DNA of 41,619 nt, taken from assembly GCA_051867655.1 (NCBI GenBank), contig JBJDYV010000056.1, positions 1 through 41,619 on the forward strand, written 5' to 3'. Positions 1-7,427 of this stretch are shown here, piece by piece. The notes under the pieces were generated by a model. That model was given only the letters and a program-made list of their open reading frames with translations, was not told where the DNA came from and made no database searches. The position numbers and the translations under genes were made by a program. Source of the stretch: JAJPXI01 sp051867655. GTDB lineage: Bacteria; Bacillota; Clostridia; Oscillospirales; Oscillospiraceae. How positions within the stretch are numbered: position 1 is the stretch's first letter; each line of letters begins with the position of its first letter.

Positions 1-92
1 TCGCCGCTCATGATCTCGTTCATGACGCTGTAGGCCTCGTCGTAGGTCAGGTCCTGTTTATCCACGATCTTCACGATTGCTTCTTTAATCAT
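1..92 (-). CDS. trpD: Anthranilate phosphoribosyltransferase, N-terminal fragment (cut by window edge)
   Basis: Only the first 30 codons are in the window, beginning MIKEAIVKIVDKQDLTYDEA. The helical opening with its D-L-T-Y-D-E-A stretch is typical of the N-terminal domain of TrpD, which transfers phosphoribose from PRPP to anthranilate in the second step of tryptophan synthesis. The ATG lies 16 bases after the trpG stop and has an AGGAG-type site in front of it. Position directly after trpE and trpG supports the call. The rest of the operon lies to the left of the window. Confidence 0.8.
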   Translation of the reverse strand, partial: MIKEAIVKIVDKQDLTYDEAYSVMNEIMSG

Positions 93-108
93 GGTCAAAA
101 TCTCCTTC

Positions 109-675
109 TTAAAGATTGATGAAGTTTTCCAGCATGGTCTTCCCGTCCGGGGTCATGATGGACTCGGGGTGGAACTGCACGCCGTAAATGGGGTACTCCT
201 TGTGCTGCACCGCCATGACCTCGCCGTCGGTTGTCACGGCGGTAGTCTTCAGGCAGTCGGGAAGAGTGGCGGGGTCCGCCGCCAGGGAGTGGTACCGGGC
301 CACCAGCGCCGACTCGGGGCAGCCCTGGAACAGCGGGCAGGCCGGGTCGAAGGTGACCCGGGACTGCTTGCCGTGCATCAGCTCCTTGGCGTAGGTGATG
401 GTGGCGCCGAAGGCGGCACAGATGGCCTGATGACCCAGACAGACGCCCAGGGTGGGGATCTCCGTGCCCAGTGTCCGGGCCACTTCGATGATGACCCCCG
501 CGTCCTCCGGCCGTCCGGGGCCGGGGGAGAGCACGATGCGGTCGGGCTTCAGCGCCCGAATCTCCTCCACCGTCAGCTCGTCGTTGCGGATGACCCGGAT
601 GTCCGGGTCAATGGCCCCGATGAGCTGGTACAGGTTGTAGGAAAAGCTGTCGTAATTGTCGATGAGCAGGATCAT
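109..675 (-). CDS. trpG: Anthranilate synthase glutamine amidotransferase subunit (component II)
   Basis: A class I glutamine amidotransferase of 188 residues, the normal length for TrpG/PabA. It releases ammonia from glutamine and passes it to TrpE. Visible are the N-terminal ILLIDNYDSF motif, the oxyanion/nucleophile region GVCLGHQAI with its catalytic Cys, and the C-terminal HPES with catalytic His and Glu. The start chosen is the ATG of MILLIDNYDSF, which overlaps the trpE stop in an ATGA arrangement; the longer reading upstream would run far into trpE. The protein could in principle also serve PabB, but its place after trpE makes tryptophan synthesis the main role. Confidence 0.95.
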   Translation of the reverse strand: MILLIDNYDSFSYNLYQLIGAIDPDIRVIRNDELTVEEIRALKPDRIVLSPGPGRPEDAGVIIEVARTLGTEIPTLGVCLGHQAICAAFGATITYAKELMHGKQSRVTFDPACPLFQGCPESALVARYHSLAADPATLPDCLKTTAVTTDGEVMAVQHKEYPIYGVQFHPESIMTPDGKTMLENFINL

Positions 676-2138
676 AGGTCCGCCTCCTCTGCGAGCTTCA
701 AGGCGCTGACCACGGCCTTGGCTTTGTTGATGCACTCCTCATATTCCGTCTCGGGGACCGAGTCGGCCACGATGCCCGCGCCGCTGCGGACGAACACCTT
801 GCCGTTTTTCTTGTACGCGATGCGGATGGCGATGCAGGTGTCCATGTTCCCGGTGAAGTCGATGTACCCGATGGCCCCGCCGTAGATGCCCCGCTTGTTC
901 TGCTCCAGCTCGTCGATCAGCTGGCAGGCCCGGATCTTGGGCGCGCCCGACAGGGTGCCCGCCGGGAGAACCGCGCTGACGGCGTCCAGAGCGTCGAATT
1001 CCTCCCGGATCTCCCCCCGCACCGTGGAGCCGATGTGCATGACGTGGGAGTAGCGCTCGATGGAGTGCAGCTTCTCCACCTGCACCGTGCCGAATTTGCT
1101 GACCTTGCCCAGGTCGTTGCGCCCCAGGTCCACCAGCATGTTGTGCTCGGCCAGCTCCTTGGGGTCGGCCAGAAGCTCGCTCTCCAGCTTCCTGTCCTCC
1201 TCCTCGGTCTTTCCCCGGGGCCGGGTGCCCGCCAGGGGGAAGGTGTGCAGCACGCCATTTTCCAGCTTGACCAGGGTCTCCGGCGAGGCCCCCGCCACCT
1301 CCACGTCGGTGCCCGAGAAGTAGAACATATACGGGGACGGGTTGATGGTCCGCAGGACCCGGTAGGTGTTCAGAAGGCTTCCCTCAAAGGGGGCGCTCAG
1401 GCGGTTGGACAGCACGATCTGGAAGATGTCGCCCTCCCGGATGTGGCGCTTGGCCTTCTCCACCATGGCGCAGAAGGTGGGCCGGTCGAACAGGGGCGCG
1501 GCCTCCCCCGTCATGTGGCCTCCCGGCTCGTGCTTCGGCTGGCCGTTGCGCAGCAGGTCGCACATCTGCTTCAGCTCCAGGACCGCCTTGTTGTAGCCCA
1601 CCTCGGGGTCGTCCAGGGGCATGTTGGCGATCAGGATGATCTTCTGCCGGAAGTGGTCAAAGGCGATGACCTTGTCAAACAGCATCAGGTCCACGTCCTT
1701 GAAGGCCTCGGTGTCCTGGGCCGTGGAGCGCACGGTCGGCTCGCTGTAGCCCAGGTAATCGTAGGAGAAGTAGCCCACCAGCCCGCCGGTGAAGGAGGGG
1801 AGGTTGTCAAACCGGGGGCTCTTGTAGTCGGCCAGGATCTGGCGCAGGAACGCGGACGGGTCCTCCGTATGGAACGTGATGTTCCCCGCCTTCATCTCCC
1901 CATTGGTGCAGGTGATCTCCAGCTTGGGGTCAAAGCCCAGGAAGGTGTAGCGGCCCCACTTTTCCTGCTCGGCCACCGACTCCAGCATGTAGCAGTGGGT
2001 GGAAATGTTCTTCAGCTTTTTCAGCGCCTCCATGGGCGTGCAGATGTCGGACAGGATCTCGCAGCTGACCGGCAGCACCTTGTACGCGCCGGTTTGGGCG
2101 ATTCGTCTGACTTCCTCCAGACTGGGTGAGATGTTCAT
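672..2138 (-). CDS. trpE: Anthranilate synthase component I
   Basis: A 488-residue chorismate-utilising enzyme that makes anthranilate from chorismate using ammonia from TrpG. The N-terminal domain (to about residue 200) carries the tryptophan feedback-site region around LLESVAEQEKWGRYTFLG. The C-terminal catalytic part shows the family blocks GDIFQIVLS, NPSPYMFY, GASPETLV, PLAGTRPRG, HNMLVDLGRND, and LPAGTLSGAPK. The start is the ATG with AAGGAGG about six bases upstream, giving MNISPSLEEV. The gene is preceded by a tryptophan T-box leader and overlaps trpG by four bases, so it is first in the trp operon. Confidence 0.96.
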   Translation of the reverse strand: MNISPSLEEVRRIAQTGAYKVLPVSCEILSDICTPMEALKKLKNISTHCYMLESVAEQEKWGRYTFLGFDPKLEITCTNGEMKAGNITFHTEDPSAFLRQILADYKSPRFDNLPSFTGGLVGYFSYDYLGYSEPTVRSTAQDTEAFKDVDLMLFDKVIAFDHFRQKIILIANMPLDDPEVGYNKAVLELKQMCDLLRNGQPKHEPGGHMTGEAAPLFDRPTFCAMVEKAKRHIREGDIFQIVLSNRLSAPFEGSLLNTYRVLRTINPSPYMFYFSGTDVEVAGASPETLVKLENGVLHTFPLAGTRPRGKTEEEDRKLESELLADPKELAEHNMLVDLGRNDLGKVSKFGTVQVEKLHSIERYSHVMHIGSTVRGEIREEFDALDAVSAVLPAGTLSGAPKIRACQLIDELEQNKRGIYGGAIGYIDFTGNMDTCIAIRIAYKKNGKVFVRSGAGIVADSVPETEYEECINKAKAVVSALKLAEEADL

Positions 2139-2157
2139 GCGATGACCTCCTTGAAAC

Positions 2158-2189
2158 AAAAAGCTCCTTTGACGGTTCTGTCAAAGGAG
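2158..2189 (-). terminator. Second, tandem leader terminator of the trp operon
   Basis: Minus-strand hairpin CTCCTTTGACAG / CCGTCAAAGGAG (2189-2164) followed by CTTTTTG. It sits between the first terminator and the trpE ribosome binding site. Its 5' arm closely resembles the 5' arm of the first terminator, so the two could exchange pairing partners (see findings). Confidence 0.75.
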
Positions 2190-2190
2190 T

Positions 2191-2227
2191 AAAAAAACAT
2201 CCTTGACAGAATGATCTTCTGTCAAGG
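2191..2227 (-). terminator. First leader terminator of the T-box
   Basis: Minus-strand hairpin with arms 2227-2217 and 2211-2201 (CCTTGACAGAA / TTCTGTCAAGG) followed by seven U residues at 2197-2191. Its 5' arm is the same CCTTG that can join the T-box antiterminator, so it is the regulated terminator. Confidence 0.9.
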
Positions 2228-2482
2228 ACGAATAAAATCATTTATCCGCGGTGCCACCTTGCTTCACGGCCTGATGCCGTGCCCTTTGCGGAGTACCATC
2301 ATACTCCCGGCAACTGACGTATGCCCACACGTCGCAGAATACTCTGCGGGAAGCCCTCCCGCATTTGACTGCGCCCTCAGCGGTCCATTTGATGGCCTGT
2401 GTTTCACCCGACTCTCAGCAGCGCGGGCTCTCTGTAGAAGCATAACCACCGTTATCTCCGCGTCAACGGTTTACTGTGGTAA

Positions 2483-2511
2483 AGTCTAACGCACTTGTCC
2501 GGACTTGTCAA
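2483..2511 (-). promoter_or_regulatory. Promoter of the trp T-box leader and operon
   Basis: On the minus strand a consensus -35 TTGACA (2511-2506) is followed by a 17-base spacer and a -10 TAGACT (2488-2483), a standard sigma-A layout. It lies just upstream of the T-box leader and about 370 bases from trpE. Confidence 0.85.
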
Positions 2512-2543
2512 GAGTTTTTTTACCGGCGGCCCGTGCATTTCTC

Positions 2544-3434
2544 TTACAGCCGGTCCCGGTCGTAGACGATCCGCACGCCGCTGTACTCCAGCGCATACCA
2601 GTTGCCGGCCGGGATCGGCTCGGAGGCCCCGCCGTCGCCCGCGTGGGGCATCATGCGGGCGTACACCGTCTCCCCGTGGGGGCCGGGAGCCTGGGGCGGC
2701 GGACCGCCCCGTCTGCGCTCAAAGGGCACGCCAAAGGTCCCGTTCAGGATCTCCCGGGCGCAGGCGTAATAGCGGTCCAGATACGCAATGTCCAGCTCGC
2801 CCCCGCCGGTAAACAGGCGGTCGAACTCCTGCCGGTGGGCCAGCAGCTTCTCCAGATAGCCGAAAAACGTGCGGATGGGCACGTTCAGGGTCTTGCCCAT
2901 GGGCATGGGCATCAGCTCGTCCCCGAGGAAGAAAATGCGCGCCGTGCGGTCCAGAATGGCGATGCCGTCGGGGGTGTGGTCGGGAATCCAGAAAAACTCC
3001 AGCGTCCGGCTGCCCAGGTCGTACACGTCCCCCTCCTGAACCGCCGCGAACTCGTAATCCCGGGGGAAGTCGATGCCCGCGAAGCTGGCATAGGGAATGG
3101 TGGCATAGTCAAAGGCCGCCGGGTGCATGTAGGCCTTTTCAAAATAGGAGTTGTTGGCGGTGTGGTCGAAATGGCTATGGGTGTTGATGACATTGCGCAC
3201 GCTCTTGTCGGTCAGGGTCTGCAGGAACTCCCGGATGTTGCCCGCGCCGTAGCCCGTGTCGATGGAGATTCCCTCCCGGTCGCCCACAACCAAGTAGGAA
3301 AAGTCCCCGGAGGACAGGATCTTCCAGGTGTCGGGAGCGATCTGCTCCGCCCGGAAGAACGGCTCGTCCATGGGAGAATAGGAGCCGTCCGGATTGCGTA
3401 TGAGGATCTCATGCTTGCAGGAAAAGTCGATCAT
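2544..3434 (-). CDS. Metallo-beta-lactamase-fold hydrolase
   Basis: A 296-residue cytosolic MBL-fold protein without a signal peptide. The metal-binding motif THSHFDH (H86, H88, D90, H91) is intact, and IFFLGDELM near the middle supplies the later Asp ligand region. These motifs indicate a dinuclear zinc or iron hydrolase; the substrate is not evident. The start chosen is the ATG of MIDFSCKHE with AAGGAG nine bases upstream, because the longer reading runs through the promoter. It appears to be a single-gene unit. No good terminator is seen between its stop and the trp promoter, so some read-through into the trp leader is possible. Confidence 0.85.
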   Translation of the reverse strand: MIDFSCKHEILIRNPDGSYSPMDEPFFRAEQIAPDTWKILSSGDFSYLVVGDREGISIDTGYGAGNIREFLQTLTDKSVRNVINTHSHFDHTANNSYFEKAYMHPAAFDYATIPYASFAGIDFPRDYEFAAVQEGDVYDLGSRTLEFFWIPDHTPDGIAILDRTARIFFLGDELMPMPMGKTLNVPIRTFFGYLEKLLAHRQEFDRLFTGGGELDIAYLDRYYACAREILNGTFGVPFERRRGGPPPQAPGPHGETVYARMMPHAGDGGASEPIPAGNWYALEYSGVRIVYDRDRL

Positions 3435-3516
3435 ATCAGGGTTCTCCTTTCCGCATTTCTTTGAGGACCTTTGCCGCCTTGCCCGCTCCGGCCGGCAGTT
3501 GTTCGGTCTTCGCAGT

Positions 3517-3525
3517 ATTGTATCA
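3517..3525 (-). promoter_or_regulatory. Possible extended -10 promoter of the MBL-fold gene
   Basis: The minus strand reads TGATACAAT (3525-3517), a TGn-TACAAT extended -10 element, about 80 bases ahead of the start codon. No good -35 is visible at normal spacing. Confidence 0.45.
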
Positions 3526-3537
3526 CATTTCACAAAT

Positions 3538-3575
3538 CCCCGCACGCAAGAACTGCGTGCGGGGTTTGTCGTTTT
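3538..3575. terminator. Terminator hairpin at the end of the first dpp operon
   Basis: Perfect 11-bp inverted repeat (arms 3538-3548 and 3554-3564, five-base loop). It lies about 10 bases past the stop of the last minus-strand gene. The better U-tract (TTTGTCGTTTT, 3565-3575) is on the plus strand; on the minus strand the hairpin is followed only by ATTTGTG. Confidence 0.7.
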
Positions 3576-4269
3576 ACCAGATCTCGTGGGCCTCCCCCTC
3601 GGGGAGCTTGGTGTCGTTGGGGATCTCCTGATAGGGCATTTTCCGCTCCAGGAAAAACAGGGCGCCGGAGCAGCACGCGCTCAGCAGGACCAGCGCCGCG
3701 CAGCCCAGGCTCCGCAGGACTTCCTCGCCGGTGATCAGGGCATACAGCGCCAGATCCACCGCCGTCACGGCCTGAATGATCGCGGTGATCAGAGACACCA
3801 CCTTCAGCCGCCTGGTGCTGGACACATGGCCCCACAGGGTCATTTTCCGCTCCACAAAGATGTACATCACGGTCACGGCCGCCAGAACGACCAGGGCGAT
3901 GATGGTCGGATAGCCGGGCAGCGCCACGATCCAGCTGTAATTTCCCGGCACATCCTGACACAGCGCCGTGATAAACAGCGCCGCGGACGCCGCCACCAGG
4001 AGCGCGTACAGCAGGCGGACCAGCCAGTAATTGCGCGTGGACAGGCCGCTGACGATCCAGGGCCGGGTGTAGTAGCGCTCGGACACCACACGCCCCTTGG
4101 CGTTCAGCTTCCGGACCTCGGTATAGCCCCGGAAGTATTTATGGTAGTAGCTGCTGTGGCGCAGGCCGGACTCCGGCGTGTCGGGCGCGTCCTTCGTGCT
4201 GAACGGGGAGGCTTTCTTGCCCTTGACCCCGTAAATATCCGTGACGTCGTGCTTTTTCCCAAACCCCAT
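3574..4269 (-). CDS. Membrane protein of unknown function, four predicted transmembrane segments
   Basis: A 231-residue protein I do not recognise. A hydrophilic, basic, Tyr-rich N-terminal part (residues 1-75, with HSSYYHKYFRGYTEV) precedes four hydrophobic stretches, near residues 80-102, 114-137, 155-177 and 185-205. The C-terminus (PYQEIPNDTKLPEGEAHEIW) is hydrophilic. No enzyme motif is seen. It starts 19 bases after the stop of the alpha/beta-hydrolase with GAGGT upstream, so it is the last gene of the first dpp operon. It may be an accessory of that transport/hydrolysis unit, but nothing in the sequence shows a role. Confidence 0.75.
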   Translation of the reverse strand: MGFGKKHDVTDIYGVKGKKASPFSTKDAPDTPESGLRHSSYYHKYFRGYTEVRKLNAKGRVVSERYYTRPWIVSGLSTRNYWLVRLLYALLVAASAALFITALCQDVPGNYSWIVALPGYPTIIALVVLAAVTVMYIFVERKMTLWGHVSSTRRLKVVSLITAIIQAVTAVDLALYALITGEEVLRSLGCAALVLLSACCSGALFFLERKMPYQEIPNDTKLPEGEAHEIW

Positions 4270-4288
4270 GATGTGCTACCTCACGCGC

Positions 4289-5476
4289 TTATTCTCCCTG
4301 GGAGAACAGCCATTCCTTCAGGCCGTCGATGGTGTACGCCACCCGCCAGGTGTTCACATGGTTGCTGCCGGGGTTGTCGTCCTCCCCGTCCGGCACCACG
4401 CTGGAGCCCTCAAACACGGTGTAGCGCACATTTGCTGCATCCATCATAGCATTTCTGACGCACTGCGTCAACTGCTCCGCGTCGGCAGCGCCGTCCCAGC
4501 GGTAGCGCGCCACGGCCGCGCCGCCGCGCTCCAGCGCCTCGGTCACGGCGTTCATGCCGGGGAAGGCCTTCCGGTCGTGCTCGGACACCAGGATCCAGAA
4601 CTGATTGCGGCTGCAGCTTTGCGCCATGCGCTCCGGGTCCCACTGCCCCGCCACCAGAAGGGACGCGGCAAACAGGTCGGGATAGCGGATGTTCAGCTCG
4701 CAGGAGGCCATGCAGCCCATGGACTGTCCGGTGGTGTAGAGGCGCGCGCGGTCCACGGGGTTGCTCTCCACAACGTGGTCCAGCAGCGCCTTGATGTCCT
4801 CCAGCTCCTTGGAGCAGACGAAATCGTCGGTGGTCAGGTTGATCCCCCGGTCGATCTGGGGGGCCAGCACAAAGCAGGGGTGCTCCTTCTGCCAGGCGGG
4901 GGCGGCAAAGCTCACCGCGCCCAGGCCCTGGGACAGGGTCAGCTTGGTGTCCGGCCCGCAGGGGCCCGCGTCGTGGATGAACAGGACCAGAGGATACCGC
5001 TCGCCCGGTTCCAGGGTCTTGGGGGTGTAGAGGTTGTAGCGGATCCCGGCGTACTCGCCCTGGGTAAAGTCCTCCACCACCGGCTCCGACGTGCGGTCGG
5101 AGGCATGGGGTACGCCGTCGGCGGGGATCTCGTTCCCCTCCGCGTCCCGGATGGGGGCGAGCTGCTTCACGGTGACCTGCACCGCCCGGCGCTTCGTCGG
5201 GGGCATATCGGTGGGCGGGCCCATTTTCTGCCCGGGCTTGGGCGGCTTGTGCTCCGGCTCCTCCACCAGCCCGGCGGCCTTCTCCGCCGCTTCCAGGCAC
5301 AGGGTCACGGTATTCCCCTGCACCTGCGCCCCGGTAACGGTGCGGCCCTCCACGGCGAAGCAGCCGGCGTCGATCTCCGGGCAAAGCGGGCGGTCATATT
5401 CCAGGATTGCCCGGTCGATTTTCTGGCCGTTGGGGTAATTGCCCGTTCCGGCCGTGATGTGTACAATATGTGCCAT
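4289..5476 (-). CDS. Alpha/beta-hydrolase, PHB-depolymerase/carboxylesterase-like
   Basis: A 395-residue two-part protein. Residues 1 to about 125 are beta-rich and resemble the Ig-like domain found before some clostridial esterases. The catalytic domain has the nucleophile elbow GQSMGC with the catalytic Ser, ILVSEHDRKAFPG as the likely Asp site and NHVNTW as the likely catalytic His. There is no signal peptide, so it probably acts in the cytosol. It starts 11 bases after dppF with GAGGGAG six bases before the ATG, hence co-transcribed with the importer. It may hydrolyse an ester or peptide brought in by that importer; this is inferred from position only. Confidence 0.8.
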   Translation of the reverse strand: MAHIVHITAGTGNYPNGQKIDRAILEYDRPLCPEIDAGCFAVEGRTVTGAQVQGNTVTLCLEAAEKAAGLVEEPEHKPPKPGQKMGPPTDMPPTKRRAVQVTVKQLAPIRDAEGNEIPADGVPHASDRTSEPVVEDFTQGEYAGIRYNLYTPKTLEPGERYPLVLFIHDAGPCGPDTKLTLSQGLGAVSFAAPAWQKEHPCFVLAPQIDRGINLTTDDFVCSKELEDIKALLDHVVESNPVDRARLYTTGQSMGCMASCELNIRYPDLFAASLLVAGQWDPERMAQSCSRNQFWILVSEHDRKAFPGMNAVTEALERGGAAVARYRWDGAADAEQLTQCVRNAMMDAANVRYTVFEGSSVVPDGEDDNPGSNHVNTWRVAYTIDGLKEWLFSQGE

Positions 5477-5487
5477 AGGTGACTCCC

Positions 5488-6435
5488 TCAGTTGATCTCT
5501 TTGACCCGGCAGCAGGAGACGAAGTGGCCGCTTTGCACTTCCTCCAGCTGCTGCGGCTCATGGCAGCGCTCGCAGGCGTAGGGGCAGCGGGGCGCGAACC
5601 GGCAGCCGGGCTTGGGATTGATGGCGGAGGTGATCTCGCCCTTCAGCTCCAGCTGCTGCATGGGGTGGTCCAGGTCGATGGACGGGATGGCGGACAGCAG
5701 CGCCTTGGTGTAGGGGTGCAGCGGCTGCGCGAACAGCTCCTTGGAGGGACAGGTCTCCACCAGCTGGCCCAGGTACATGACGCAGATGTCGTCGGAGATG
5801 TGGCGGACCACGGACAGGTCGTGGGTGACGAACATATAGGTCAGGCCGAACTTCTCCTGCAGGTCCATCAGCAGGTTCAGCACCTGGGCCTGGATGGACA
5901 CGTCCAGGGCGGAGACCGGCTCGTCGCACATGATGAACTCCGGGTTCAGGGCCAGGGCGCGGGCGATGCCCACGCGCTGGCGGCGGCCGCCGTCCATCTC
6001 GTGGGGGTACGCCATGCGCAGGCGGTCCTCGATGCCCACCAGGTCCATCAGCTCCTCCGTACGCTCATCGATCTCCCGGCGGCTGAAGCGGCGGGCCTCC
6101 TGCAGGGGCTCCCGGATGGTCTCATCCACGCACATGCGGGGGTTCAGGGAGGAGTACGGGTCCTGGAACACGATGCTCATCTTCTCGCGCAGGCGGCGCA
6201 GCTCCTTGCCCTTGGCATAGGTGATGTCCTCGCCGTTGAGCAGGACCTGGCCGTCGGTGGCGTCCTGCAGGCGGATGATGGTGCGGCCCAGGGTGGACTT
6301 GCCGCAGCCGGACTCGCCCACCACGCCCATGGTGTGGCCCTTCTCGATCTTGAAGGTCACGTCGTCCACGGCGTGGTTGACACCGGCGGCGACGTCAAAA
6401 TACTTTTTCAGATGATTGACTTCCAGCAATGCCAT
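5488..6435 (-). CDS. dppF: Oligo/dipeptide ABC transporter ATPase, DppF/OppF type (system 1)
   Basis: A 315-residue ATPase that powers import with DppD. Walker A is GESGCGKST (residues 40-48), the Q-loop is FQDPYSSLNP, and Walker B is EFIMCDEPVSALD. The C-terminal oligopeptide-type extension has clustered Cys (GCRFAPRCPYACERCHEP), normal for the family. The ABC signature reads MDGGRRQR (Asp 148) instead of SGGQRQR, so the Ser that touches the ATP gamma-phosphate is replaced. The second system's DppF has the same change. The ATG follows the dppD stop by one base, with GGAGGG upstream. Confidence 0.93.
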   Translation of the reverse strand: MALLEVNHLKKYFDVAAGVNHAVDDVTFKIEKGHTMGVVGESGCGKSTLGRTIIRLQDATDGQVLLNGEDITYAKGKELRRLREKMSIVFQDPYSSLNPRMCVDETIREPLQEARRFSRREIDERTEELMDLVGIEDRLRMAYPHEMDGGRRQRVGIARALALNPEFIMCDEPVSALDVSIQAQVLNLLMDLQEKFGLTYMFVTHDLSVVRHISDDICVMYLGQLVETCPSKELFAQPLHPYTKALLSAIPSIDLDHPMQQLELKGEITSAINPKPGCRFAPRCPYACERCHEPQQLEEVQSGHFVSCCRVKEIN

Positions 6436-6436
6436 C

Positions 6437-7414
6437 TTATTCGCCCTCCTTCCGGCACATGATGCAGCGCACGAAATGGCCGGGGCTGACCTCGATCATT
6501 TCCGGCGCCTCGCCGGCTTTGCAGCCCTCGCAAGTCTGGGGGCAGCGGGGATGGAACGTGCAGCCCTCCGGCAGGTTGGTGGGATCGGGGGGCAGGCCGT
6601 GGATGGGGTGCAGGCGCTTGGAGTTGTCGTCCAGCTTGGGCAGGGAGCCGAACAGGCCCTGGGTGTAGGGATGGGTGGGGTGGCGGAAGATGTCCTCCTT
6701 GGTGCCGCTCTCCATGATCTGTCCGGCGTAGATGACGGCCACCTTGTCGCAGGTCTCGGCCACCACGCCCAGGTCGTGGGTGATCAGGATCATGGAGGTG
6801 TCCAGCTTGCGCTTGAGCTCCATCATCATTTTCAGCACCTGGGCCTGGATGGTCACATCCAGGGCGGTGGTGGGCTCGTCGGCCAGCAGCAGCTCTGGGT
6901 TGCAGGCCAGGGCCATGGCGATGACCACACGCTGCTTCATGCCGCCGGAAAACTGATGGGGGTACTCCATGAAGCGCACGGCGGGGATGCCCACCAGCTC
7001 CAGCATTTCAATGGCGCGGTCCACAGCCTCCTTGTGGGGGATGTCGTTGTGCAGCAGCACCACTTCGGTGATCTGGTTGCCCACCGTCATGGTGGGGTTC
7101 AGGGCGGTCATGGGGTCCTGAAAGATCATGGCGATCTTGTCGCCCCGGACCTTCAGCATCTCCTTTTCGGGCAGCTCCAGCAGGTTGACGCCGTCCATCC
7201 GGATCTCGCCGCCCACCACCTTCGCCGGGGGCTCGGGCAGGATGCGCAGGATGGCCTTGGCGATGGTGGTCTTGCCGGCGCCGGTCTCGCCCACCAGGCC
7301 CAGGGTCTCGCCCTTGGCCAGCTCGATGTTCACGCCGTTGACCGCCTTGACGATCTGACCGCCGGAGGTATATTCGACCCGCAGGTCTTTGATTTCCAGA
7401 AAGTTTTCACTCAT
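6437..7414 (-). CDS. dppD: Oligo/dipeptide ABC transporter ATPase, DppD/OppD type (system 1)
   Basis: A 325-residue partner ATPase of DppF. Walker A is GETGAGKTT, the Q-loop FQDPMTALNP, the signature is the intact SGGMKQR, Walker B is LLLADEPTTALD, followed by the H-loop LITHDLGVV. The C-terminal Cys-rich oligopeptide extension (GCTFHPRCPQTCEGC) is present. I place the start at ATG 7414 (MSENFLEIKDL), because AAGGGGG then sits about eight bases upstream; a GTG nine bases earlier is possible. It follows dppC closely within one operon. Confidence 0.92.
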   Translation of the reverse strand: MSENFLEIKDLRVEYTSGGQIVKAVNGVNIELAKGETLGLVGETGAGKTTIAKAILRILPEPPAKVVGGEIRMDGVNLLELPEKEMLKVRGDKIAMIFQDPMTALNPTMTVGNQITEVVLLHNDIPHKEAVDRAIEMLELVGIPAVRFMEYPHQFSGGMKQRVVIAMALACNPELLLADEPTTALDVTIQAQVLKMMMELKRKLDTSMILITHDLGVVAETCDKVAVIYAGQIMESGTKEDIFRHPTHPYTQGLFGSLPKLDDNSKRLHPIHGLPPDPTNLPEGCTFHPRCPQTCEGCKAGEAPEMIEVSPGHFVRCIMCRKEGE

Positions 7415-7427
7415 GTTCGGCACCCCC

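Larger units (their letters stand above)
2158..2476 (-). promoter_or_regulatory. Tryptophan T-box riboswitch leader of the trp operon
   Basis: On the minus strand the leader carries the T-box core AAGGTGGCACCGCGG (2260 down to 2246). Its UGGC bulge (2256-2253) can pair with the GCCA end of uncharged tRNA-Trp. A UGG codon followed by A (2387-2385), just before a CUGAG, sits where the Stem I specifier is expected and matches tryptophan. The CCTTG at 2227-2223 can pair with CAAGG at the 5' side of the T-box (antiterminator) or with CAAGG closing the first terminator hairpin. The transcript start is estimated from the promoter and the left boundary is the last U-tract. Confidence 0.92.

Noticed and set aside
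2158..2476. Leader-peptide or TRAP-type attenuation for trpE
   Set aside because: No Trp-rich leader peptide and no series of GAG/UAG repeats is evident, whereas the T-box core, UGGC bulge and UGG specifier are all present.
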